A DNA stretch of 64,000 nucleotides, taken from contig OZ022579.1 in NCBI GenBank assembly GCA_963669155.1, positions 23,135,194 through 23,199,193 on the forward strand, in the 5' to 3' direction. Shown piece by piece: positions 32,933 through 41,627 of this stretch. This stretch comes from Arbacia lixula. Its lineage: Eukaryota > Echinodermata > Echinoidea > Arbacioida > Arbaciidae. The translations under genes and the position numbers were made by a program. The stretch's first letter is position 1, and the number at the start of each line of letters is the position of its first letter. Under the pieces are notes generated by a model that did not search any database, was not told the DNA's origin, and saw nothing but the letters and a program-made list of their open reading frames with translations.

Positions 32933-34558
32933 TTGATGATGATGATGATGATGATGATGGTATGTCTCTCTTGAACTACAGTGCGAGGGCCATGTTCCAG
33001 AACCTGGACAAGAAGAACACTGCGGAGGATGATTCCAAGAAAGCATCCGTCCACCAGAACTCCATCAAGTAAGTCATGTGACCCCCTCAGGGCGTCATAG
33101 AAACGTAACTCCTTCTGTGCTGGACATGTTGTCACTTTGTTTGAGCTGCTAAGATGTTACATTCACACTTGAAGAATTAAGAACAAGATTATGCACAAAT
33201 TCGTTCTGCATTCAAATATGTTTTTGAATTCTACATTGGACTTAGTGCATCACATTTTCAAAAGTGTCCAGAAAATTCTGCATAGAGCATTACTTCTGCC
33301 AGCGAAAAGAGCAAAAGTGTGATATATTCCTATTGTGTTGAGAATTAAAATGTAAGAAATTAAAGATGTATGTTGTAGGATGACGTTTGTCTGGTGTGAA
33401 GTACTAGTATAGACTTCAAATTCGTAGTGTGTACAGTAGTGTATAAGTTCTCCTGAGGAAGCTGTTAGGCTTTTGTCTTGAGTCTTGAGAATAACTCTGA
33501 AAATAGCTGCACAGAGAGGAGAGAATGAAAAGTGAAGGAGCTAAAGTACGGAGTGACATCCTGAATCAAGAGAATTCTGTGCTCAACACATGTACACTCT
33601 ACACTGAGCCATCTCCACCTGCATGTGTATCCACTGTCTGAGCAGCTACATCAGAGCTATTCACATACTTATAGACAAACAACAATACCCTACCAGTCCT
33701 TTCCAGAAGCATATTCCATAACATGGCATACTGGTCTATCAAAGGTGTATGCCATCAGTGATTATCCATTGTAGTGCATAGTTGAAACATGCCTACCCCA
33801 AATCCGTTTGATCCCCCTATTGAAATCAGAGAATGGGCTGGGAACTGAGCAAAATCTTTACTAGCCAGCAAACCAGGAAGCTTTTCCATCTAGTCTTTGG
33901 AAAAGTGCAGAAGCTTTTGTATTTTAAAAGTAATCACTCCTTAGTTTAGAAAGCTTTACTCTATTGGTCAGCCTATGAACTGTACTCTTTGTCTTTACTC
34001 TGACAGAAAAACAAATCTTGTTCATTGAAACCTTTGTTCTGATAACTAAAATATACATCATTTTCTTGTTCTTTCTTTGTATTTCTTTCCCTTTCTGTCT
34101 TTGCTCCTTTCATTTCCTCTCTTTCTTTCCTTTCCACTTTCTTTCTTTGCTGCTTCTTCCTTGTTTCCTTCCCTTTCATTCTCCTTCTTCCCCCATCTCC
34201 TCCTCCTCATCCTGCTCCATCACTTTCGCTCTCCATTTTCCCCTCTGCCTCCTCCTTTGTCCTCTCATTTCCTTTCTTTCCATTTCCATTTCCCCTTCTT
34301 TCTTTGCTCCTTGTTTCCTCCCCCTTCCGTCTCCTTCTTCCCTCCTGCTATATCACTACCTCTTCGTTTCCCCTCTTTGTCTCACCCTTTTCCTCCCATC
34401 TATGTCCTGCAATCTTTGTCTGTCCCCACAGCCAGCTGCACATCCACAGCGGGGCCAAGGAGGCGGTCAGCAAGCTGTCCACCATCGGAGCCGACGGCCT
34501 CATGGTCATCTGGAGCCAGTCAACCCTGGAGGCCAGCATGGGCGACATGAAGATCTAA
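25756..34558 (+). CDS. ARPC1A: Actin-related protein 2/3 complex subunit 1 (10 coding exons)
   Basis: WD40 propeller subunit of the Arp2/3 complex, which nucleates branched actin filaments; animal paralogues are ARPC1A and ARPC1B. Exons: 25756-25819, 26192-26277, 27027-27092, 27763-27871, 28745-28814, 29989-30200, 30876-31054, 32458-32561, 32982-33068, 34432-34558. All are GT-AG with consistent phases, giving 367 residues against about 370 in human. Diagnostic blocks are [14 protein letters not shown] near the N-terminus, [96 protein letters not shown] and [17 protein letters not shown] near the C-terminus. The start ATG lies 24 bases after an acceptor, so the 5' UTR is spliced. An invertebrate may have a single ARPC1, so the A suffix is only by similarity. 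Intron 7 contains duplicated exon-7 fragments and a transposon. Introns 8 and 9 carry long simple-sequence tracts close to their acceptors. Confidence 0.95.
26825..26939. repeat. Short foldback, GGGGCCATA ends
   Basis: The left end GGGGCCATACTCTGTAACCG and the right end, read on the complement, GGGGCCATATTCATGAAACC form an imperfect inverted repeat of about 115 bp. Both are followed by CTA.TA.GC-type sequence. It lies in ARPC1 intron 2. Confidence 0.6.
27341..27376 (+). repeat. Poly-T/poly-G junction, ARPC1 intron 3
   Basis: About 24 T followed directly by about 13 G. The preceding 150 bp (27170-27330) resemble the GGCCCA...TTTAGACC...CATGGTTTATTT repeat found in intron 7. Confidence 0.85.
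27918..28140 (+). repeat. GGGCCCCGTAT repeat, ARPC1 intron 4
   Basis: Begins GGGCCCCGTATCCCAAAGAG and continues with GCTATCTATAGCAAC and TTGCAAAGTTGCTATCTATT, then GATATGATCAATATCAATTG. It is related to 9283-9500 and contains several overlapping inverted repeats. Confidence 0.55.
28310..28590 (+). repeat. Dispersed repeat shared with NUF2 intron 2
   Basis: The segment with CTGTATTTTGTTATTCAGTT, CTCCGAATCTATTAGATCAT and CAAGCTTTGGGGTTACCATT parallels 3890-3990 and, more weakly, 22700-22810. This suggests that the final truncated tandem unit in NUF2 intron 2 is part of a dispersed element. Confidence 0.5.
28862..29045 (+). repeat. Second copy of CCCTGATTTCGCAGGAGACT repeat
   Basis: Same order of motifs as 9509-9710: CCCTGATTTCGCAGGAGACT, CCTGATTATTGATATGTTAT, then GAAATTTCCCCAAATCTTCC. 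It lies in ARPC1 intron 5. Confidence 0.65.
29316..29500. mobile_element. Foldback MITE, family D, copy 1
   Basis: Ends are GGTGTTTCACCAAGCTGTTC on the left and, on the complement, GGTGTTTCACCAAGATGTTC. Arms extend through GTAAGTTACGAACGACTTTA and ACTGGTGATCCCTTCTTGTG. The total is about 185 bp with a short loop. The second copy is at 47999-48329. Confidence 0.85.
30578..30775 (+). repeat. Dispersed repeat shared with FBXW10 intron 8
   Basis: CCCCACTCAGATATTGAGCA, AATCTGCTGCACAGACAGTA and, further on, GTAGTTCCATGGGAAATGTT and GACATCCTAACTGGACAAGG recur in the same order at 51595-51770 (ACTCAGATACTAAGCA, AATCTGCTGCCCAGAGAATA, GCAGTTCCAATGGCACATTT, GACATCCTAACTAGACCAGG). The type is unknown. 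Confidence 0.65.
31055..32150 (+). repeat. Partial triplication including ARPC1 exon-7 end
   Basis: The end of exon 7 plus about 200 bp of following intron is repeated. Fragment copies of the exon (starting CCCTGCATCAGTCTGGAG) occur at about 31244 and 31972. The 31972 copy retains GGGTGGGACCTAGCAGCATT GTAGCTGGG but its donor has changed from GGGTGAGT to GGGGGAGT. The 31244 copy has lost those 30-odd bases. Each unit continues TCTGCAACACTGGAAGGCCC. The second unit is split by the transposon at 31325-31843. Confidence 0.88.
31325..31843 (+). mobile_element. TTAA-flanked MITE, family A, copy 2
   Basis: 519 bp, same orientation as copy 1, TTAA at 31321-31324 and 31844-31847. The neighbouring tandem units preserve the uninterrupted site (ACCACGGTTTAAGCAAATT), so the insertion duplicated exactly TTAA. 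Its terminal repeats are identical in type to copy 1, and it differs from copy 1 by only scattered substitutions. Confidence 0.92.
32836..32960 (+). repeat. (GAT)n microsatellite beside ARPC1 exon 9
   Basis: About 41 GAT-type triplets interrupted by GCTGCTGCTGCT and GTT. The array ends 21 bases before the exon that starts at 32982. The entire polypyrimidine tract of the acceptor is the short GTCTCTCTTGAACTACAG that follows. Histidine- and isoleucine-rich open frames on the minus strand are artefacts of the array. Confidence 0.95.
34050..34431 (+). repeat. Long pyrimidine-rich tract before ARPC1 exon 10
   Basis: Nearly 380 bases are almost purely C and T (repeating CTTTCTTTCC, TCCTCCTCATCC and CCTTCTTCCC blocks). 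They end at the acceptor TGTCCCCACAG of the last coding exon. The open frames rich in Phe, Ser, Leu and Pro here are by-products of composition. Confidence 0.9.
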
Positions 34559-35520
34559 GCTAATCCCTCTTAATCCCTAGGGACGGTATCAAGACCCCGT
34601 TGTCATGTTTTAATCTACCTAGTAGCTGTTAGCGCATTGTACCAAACTTTCTTGTCATAAATGATTTTATTTATAATCTCGAGTTAGCAGTTTCTCATCA
34701 TGGGCGATATTAAGTGTTAAGCTTATCTCCGCAGAGGGCACTAGGCCCCCTTGTTGTTTAAATCTGCCCATCTGTTCGCATATTGTACTTCTCATCTGAT
34801 TTTCAGACTTAAATCTGAATTGAGGCCTTGATACATATTATTAATCAGGACTCGATTTGTGTATAAGTCTGATTTACATTCTAAATGATTTTCAGGGCCA
34901 GGTTAAAAAACGTATCTGTCATCCCTATTGTGTAAGATCGATTTACACAAATGTAGCCTTCAAAATGAAAACATGAAGATGAAAAGATCATGCATATGTA
35001 TAATGCATTGTTTTGATTCACCAATATAGAATTATTCTCTGATTAACAGCACATGTACTAATTATGATTAGAGTGCCTGAAAAATTATCCTTAGTTTTGA
35101 AGTCATAAACAAGTACATCTTAAGTATATGAAGTAGTAAATTTGATTGATGAATTGATTGAGAACTCGACACTAAACATGGTCTCCGGTTGTTAAAGGAC
35201 TGTTTAATGCAAGTATTATTTGAGTGACAGAGAATTCCAGTTTTACGTTTAAAGGTCTTTCACAAGTCAGTTGCATTCCTTAATTTTGATTGAAAAGATA
35301 AATCTTATCCAATGTTATCTTGAAAGAAATGATTTTATCATGCTCTGCTGTAAGCATTGATCTATACAACCATCATGTTTTGATTGTAAGACTATGAGGT
35401 CCTTTATGTCGAACACATCACCATTTCTTGGATATGTTCTTTTTTTACAAGAATTTATGAAACTACAAGAGCAACAGAAAAAGAAAATGAAATAAATTTT
35501 TAAAAAAAATAGTAATAAAT
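34559..35520 (+). terminator. ARPC1 3' UTR and polyadenylation signals
   Basis: The stop TAA ends at 34558. AATAAA lies at 35491-35496 (ATGAAATAAATTT), and a second AATAAA follows shortly after (near 35514). The 3' UTR would be about 0.95 kb. The UTR is AT-rich and contains no recognised repeat. Confidence 0.6.
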
Positions 35521-38520
35521 TTGTATCTCAAGTGAGATTTATTTTTCAGAAGATTGCGTTTGTTGAATACATGTACACATGTTCAAATGTACGAAACAGT
35601 ATCATAGAGATGAATTATGCTGCAGTGCAGTTATCTCAATGATCTCAAAGTAAAAATGAGACATTTGTTGATATCAAGTATGTTCAAGGTTGAATGTTGG
35701 GGTGTCTATTTCTGGTGTTTGTTGGGCCTGTGTTGAGGGTATTAATGTATGTGCGTGCATATGTGTGTGTGTGTGTGTGTGTGTATTAGGGTGTATCTTG
35801 GGTTGTCTGTTTATGGGATGTGTTTGTATGTGGGCCTGTGTTTGAGTATTAATACATGTAGCACTCGGGGCTGTGAATGTGTGTATATTATGCATGCGAG
35901 TGTTAGGGCTCTAGCTATAAGTGCATTAATATAATTGGATGTGTGTAATCTTTGAAAGTGTATATCTGTGTGCGTGTGACCTGAGTGCATGCCTTTTGAA
36001 TTCATATATAATCACATTCCAATCAGAACAATTACTCGGAAACAAAACTAGTACAACACACCAAACAATATCAATACAATTTATCAATATTATAATTCAA
36101 TTACAGCTTCATGCCGTGTATATCTAAATAGCTTGTTTTGCTTCATCAATCACACTAGATTGATTCGGGTTCCCCGAATCGTGAAATATGTATTGGATAT
36201 TATATACAATTACATGTAGTAATACCCTGTCATCTGTCCCTATCATCAATCTTTGCAAATCACATTCTCTTCAGAAGAAAATTTAAGTAACATTTGTTTA
36301 TTATAATCTGAATGTCGTTGAGCATAAACACTTAGTGTCCATCGTCAATGGTAGGGACGATTCGTAAATCTTGTCATAGCATGCACACTTGATGAAACAA
36401 ATTGTGCAATCGTTTGTTATGCTATATTTGTGTCAACTGAGAAAACAAAGAGCTGCAAGCTAGTTAGTTAATCAAGATGCAAGCCATCGGCTTTCTGGTG
36501 ATGCCTAATATTCATTGCTCATGAAAGTTGTTTATTTTTCTTTGTTTAATGAATAAATAATTGAATTGAGATGCATGGATCTACTATCCATGGTGTAAAA
36601 TGAATTACATATCCTTATTATTTTTTTTATTTTCTTTTGTGGCGTCGGTTTTTTTTCCATGTTAACCCTAGTCAGGTCACACACCTGTATTCCTGCCTGC
36701 AAAACACCACTGTGTTTAGTGCACTGATCTCTCCACTAGATCAGTGGTCTAGTGCCATCTTGCGATGAAGTATAGACATTTAAATCCGTCGATAGCGCAG
36801 CGTAGCGTTGCGTGGAAACGCGAAAGGGCTCGGCCCTTGTATTGTGTACAAACCCCTATTTGCATGATTGATTGATTTGCACGCCGCATATAGCGAGCCT
36901 GTGTTGTGTTACTTGTGTATTGTCTGTGCAATTTCTCAACAATGCGAAAGTAAACTGTTTGTAAAACATGCATTAAAGGTCGATGCCGAGGGGCTCCATT
37001 CTAAATTATGCGTAGATATCCAAGGGGAAGGACAATTCTTATGCGGATGATTAATTGCTTGATGTAAAAGGTGAGTATTATGACGAATTATCAGTATCGT
37101 CAGAAACGGGAATTAGATTTGGCCAGTCCCGCGTGCTTACAATTTTGTAAAGATTTATGTGCTCAGATTTATTTGTGTGTAGAACTAGTCTAGATAACTC
37201 TTTACAATTACACAGAGTTATCTAATTTTCTGGTCAGAAATAGTACTTTAAAGTGAAATTACTACAGTAAGAATTTCTCATTCTTTAGTTTCTCAGGAAT
37301 TTAATGGCAGTGGCGCAGTGCTGAGATAATGGGTAGATCTAAAAATATGAATTGTTTTAGGCTTTTGGCTCCAGAATAGATGCAGAGTCCCGACTCCAGG
37401 ACCAGACCAGCAGTGGCAGTGCATCTAAAAAAAGTGACTCCAATTTTCCCAGGCCAGGGCCAGGCCAAGCCCAAGTCAATTCAGACAAACGTTGATTTAA
37501 TGTTCTAATTGTGAAATCACCCTCAATGTCAATGCTGCATTTAAAAAAAAAACAATACGTACCTTTACGGTTCTTGCATCGCAATGCATGACGGGACGGA
37601 ATTCTAGTGTTCAGCGTTTGCTGCGGTCATTGTTTACAACGCTCATGACGCTAACTGCGTCTAACGTGAAGTTCAATATTGTTATATGTTACAGATTTGT
37701 TATGTGGATTGGTTCCGACGTGATAATTTTTAGTAGGCCTAATCTGAATCATATTTTAACAATAAGAACTTTGATTTGTATTATTGTACTTTTTATTTAT
37801 TTATTTAATTTCACACATCACATCACAACACACATCTTTACACAAAAGTTCTAATCGTAAAAATGCAATTCAGATTTACTGAAAATTATCAAGAACAAGA
37901 ACCATAAAGGTACGTTTTGTCTTTGAAACTGGATTTGGACATACTGAGTCTGAGTCCAGCTCAACAACACCATTTGATTTTATTTGCAAGTTAATGAGAG
38001 CACAGTTCAACTTAGTATCAAGTTGTACCATGTAGACCTCTATGTGGATTTCTAACTTCTATTCTTTTATTATAAGTGTCTTCTGAGTCTGAAGCTATCA
38101 CAGATTGATAATCTTATAACTTATGTGGTCTATACTGTAAAACTCTTGCTGAAAAGTTAAGTATATAAACAGGATGATGTTTGCTGATAAGAAAGAAAGA
38201 ACCACAAAACACTTTAATTTACTTGACATAATTTACTAGACAGGCCCATTTAATAAGAAAACAATGATTAGATCTAACAACTAACAATTTTCATGTGAAT
38301 CCTGCTCCGAGAGGGAAATTGAGCATCTCAAAATGATCTGGAGAAGTTGCATGCAGGTGACAATTCTCATTTCCTCTTGTAACAATCACCTACGATTTAT
38401 ACATGCATGTTCTATTGACAGTTATTATTGGTATACATGATACTGTACACTGCCAAATTTTTGTGTATTTTACCTAAGTAATTTTAAGTACAGATTTTAA
38501 CATCTGTGGATTAAGTTCAT
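35521..38520. other. Intergenic region, no gene seen
   Basis: The region holds a (TG)n repeat near 35763-35786 and otherwise AT-rich DNA. An inverted repeat has ends ACGTACCTTTACGGTTCTTG at about 37557 and, on the complement, ACGTACCTTTATGGTTCTTG at about 37916, enclosing some 320 bp; it may be a short transposon. A GC-richer patch at 36780-36850 (GCGCAGCGTAGCGTTGCG) has no coding potential I can support. Confidence 0.55.
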
Positions 38521-38524
38521 ATTT

Positions 38525-40090
38525 AGGTGGTCTGTCGCCAACGACAGATCACCTCTTAATTTCGTTAGAATTTTCTTTCTTTATTATTTATTTATTTATT
38601 ATTTATTTATTTTTATTCCAAATTTTTGTGACATGGATATCTCAACAATGCATAGGCCATATTTCATGAAATGTTCATCATGTATGGACATATATGTGAA
38701 CATGTTACAGCAACATTTTCAAGGTCATGACGTCATCGTGACGTCATCTACGAGCAGTTTAATGAAAAACTATTACCTCATGTAGCTCTAGAACTGGTCA
38801 TCTCTGTGTAATGAAATTTGACATGCATATAATTAATGAGTAGCTAATTAATTTCATTGAAAAAAAACGCGCGCGTACGCGTACGTTAGTGCAAAAACGC
38901 GCGCGCAAAATTTTAAAATGCTCCAAATCAACTCAAAATTGTTTTGCATATGTTTCAGGCCATTTCTAGCATTTCAAAAATTTCCGCGCGTGCGCGCGCG
39001 TTCGCGCGTTTTTTCGTGCGTAACGCGAACAAAACGTCAAAATTCCGTTTTTTTACTGGATTCATGTTACTGACACTACATACAACACATCCTGTCATTT
39101 TGAGCCATTTCCATGCAATAACAAGGTCGTGCGGGTGCGTCAAAGTTCAAAGTCTGCGCGTGCGTCAATACGTTTTTGTGTGCAAATATTGCAAAAAACA
39201 TGACTACCTTCAATCGGCCATAGCTCTTCAGAATGGCCGGTGACCCCCAATTTTTTTTCAATATTCTGAAAGAGTGGGAAATGTAGATGTGATTTAATGT
39301 TTGATTTACCTTTTAAATTTATGTTGATGTCATCATATTGCCATATGAATCGAAAAAATGATTTTTCATGTATGACGTCATGAACTTTTTTACCCGCTTT
39401 TGTGTATCTCAGTAATTCATGGTCAATTTTCTCCCAAATTTCAGTATGTTGTAGCTGAGACCTCGCTCCATAGTGGGAGTTGCCTTCATTTTTCATTTTG
39501 ATGACGTCTTCACGGTGTAAATTTCATTATACGCATGAATGTCAAAATCGCACTTCCGTGTTATGTCAATGGAAGTGGTATTTATGAAATGACATGACGA
39601 GCTTCTAGGAGATGTATCTCACTAATATGTCAAGCTTTCACTCTGAAATTTCAGTATGTTGTAGCTGAGTCTACGAGCTTTCCGGAACGTTGTCTCCATT
39701 TTTTAATCAGATGTCGGGATCATGGTGAAATTTCAGCTTGAATATCGATTTCTTAATCATTCTAGCCCCTGCTGGGCATTACGTGTTAAGTGAATGGGAA
39801 GATTTGTGGCTCAATAGGTAAGGCGCCGTTTTAAGATCTCGAGGCCCCCGGTTCGATTCCTGGCGTGGGTAGGGTCAACTTTTGCATTCCTTTTGCAATG
39901 TTTATTTTGCCATCTTCTTCTGTTCTATGCCTCACTTTGTCATTCTCTTTGAGATTTTCTTTCCAATTCTTTTTTCTCTCACCCCATTCTCTTACATGAC
40001 TATTAATCACGTTAGCATAAACATGTTACCATTTAGGAAATTCTCTGAAATTTTAGTATAATAGGTGCCCTATGAGCTTTCTTGAGCGCT
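38525..40090. repeat. Composite repeat with CG-rich and CRE-like palindromes
   Basis: Starts with a hairpin GGTGGTCTGTCG-CCAA-CGACAGATCACC (38526-38553). It contains TGACGTCA-type palindromes (38727-38749 has two; others near 39373 and 39502). Alternating CG tracts occur at 38867-38909 and 38983-39024 (CGCGCGCGTACGCGTACG; GCGCGTGCGCGCGCG). The segment TTTCAGTATGTTGTAGCTGA followed by a TCTCCA-type block occurs at about 39440 and 39650 and, diverged, at 40045. No reading frame is convincing. A tRNA-like module sits inside at 39800-39872. Confidence 0.55.
39800..39872 (+). repeat. tRNA-like module (SINE head or tRNA pseudogene)
   Basis: The A box TGGCTCAATAGG (39807-39818) matches TRGYNNANNNGG, and a perfect B box GGTTCGATTCC lies at 39850-39860. 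Their spacing of 31 bp is normal for a tRNA. The acceptor stem does not pair (AGATTTG against CGTGGGT) and the T stem has a mismatch, so a functional tRNA is unlikely. A tRNA-derived SINE head or pseudogene fits better. Confidence 0.55.
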
Positions 40091-41627
40091 GTCTCACATT
40101 GCTTATGGATAGTTGGTGTCACGAATGAAGGTCTATAGTTCACCGTGCATTTTCCAGCCCATGTCTGTGCATGAATTTGCCAATGCAGACCACCTGATAC
40201 TTGTCCACAAGTATGTCTCGTCTTGTTTCTTTTACATGTATTCACCTAACTTTATACTTTCCTCAAGAGTTATTAAGGTGCTAAATGATGTCATGAACAT
40301 CTGCAGACCTGTGCAAATGCCTTTAAACTAAAATCTGTTGATCAATAATCATTTTATGTGGTTAAAACCCTTTTCCTCTCTAAATTGCTGCATTTCAAAG
40401 TGACCCATGATTTGCGCAGTAGCAGCAACATCAGAATATTATAGCAAATTTTGGAGTTGCACTGCACTGTTTGGGGTAAAATCTGTGATTCCCAGTGCCC
40501 ACTCCCATGAACTACTTTAGCTAACTACATGTACATACAATATGGCATGTCAACATTGCAGTGAATATATATTAATCTGAGCTTAAAATGTGAACTATGA
40601 AAACTTTTATCTTTAAAATCATTTTAAATACGCAAGTCGAGAGCTGAGCTTATTTGAGGACATTTTACAAGATTTCAATCACATTTCAAGCATTGTATTG
40701 ATTTGTTGTATAGCATTGATAAATGCTCAATTCCAAACTTATATGAAAATTGTTGGACATACATACATGTATGTACTGTACCGAGACACAAGAAGTTAAT
40801 TATGCTGTATTTGAGCTGCATGAGGTCTACAATCATTGATGTTGGTTCTTCTTTGATGGTGGGTCTGTTTCACATCCATATTCAAACTTAGAAGTCACAT
40901 GATAGTCCCTTGGTGAAACTTGAATAGGCAGGCCTTCTCAGATATTATACGTAGTGTAGTGCAGCCATTTAAGTTATTTTCAATTCTTACTTCTTCATTT
41001 GTAAGTGTGCAGTGACTGTACAGCTTCTTAGAGGTTACCTATTGTTTTCTTATGAGATTATGTACATGTACAAATGTACTAGTCTAGAGCTTTACGCACA
41101 ACTTCTTGCTGAGTAAAGTGTGACATATTAGTAAGAGTAGAGTGTGGGGACCGTTTCATGAAAATTGTCAGCACTGACAAGCTGTCTTTCTCTGACAGTT
41201 ACGACAGTTACCATAGTAACAGTCAGAGGCTAGTGCCTCTCAGCCAATCAAAACTGAGGATTTCACTGAAGTTGTCAGTACTGACAACTTTCATGAAATG
41301 CCCCCCCCCCCCCCCCAACTGCCTTTGCTACATGTAGGTGCACTAGCTGTCTTTAGAATCCCATTGTTAAATGTGTTGCTCTATTAACAAAGAAGCAGCT
41401 ACAGTAGACGCGCTATAAAGAGCCCTCATAAGACGTCTTCAAGGACTGTACTAGTAAATAGATAATGGGAATATTGATTAGGGAGTGCACAGGCATAACA
41501 GTCTCTTTTCTTCAGCTCAACAATACATACCTAGTCGGTGCTACGGGTCTGTATAATTGATGAATCTTATCTTTGTGTCACTTGGATGGTGGACTTTTTA
41601 GTGTAATGATCAGAAATTGTTTCCAAA
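40091..41627. other. FBXW10-like gene upstream region
   Basis: AT-rich DNA without a convincing gene. A foldback element with ends ACCGTTTCATGAAAATTGTC (about 41149) and, on the complement, GGCATTTCATGAAAGTTGTC (about 41303) carries CAGTACTGACAACTT-type arms. It is followed by a C17 run (41302-41318). The promoter of the downstream gene should lie here, but no core element is distinctive. Confidence 0.5.

Noticed and set aside
32690-33135. Histidine- or isoleucine-rich proteins on the minus strand
   Set aside because: These are translations of the (GAT)n microsatellite, overlapping ARPC1 exon 9 on the opposite strand.
34018-34563. Long Phe/Ser/Leu/Pro-rich plus-strand frames of 157-181 residues
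   Set aside because: They come from the pyrimidine-rich intron tract. The real reading frame of exon 10 joins ARPC1 in another phase.
39800-39872. Functional tRNA gene
   Set aside because: Good A and B boxes, but the acceptor stem does not pair and the T stem has a mismatch.
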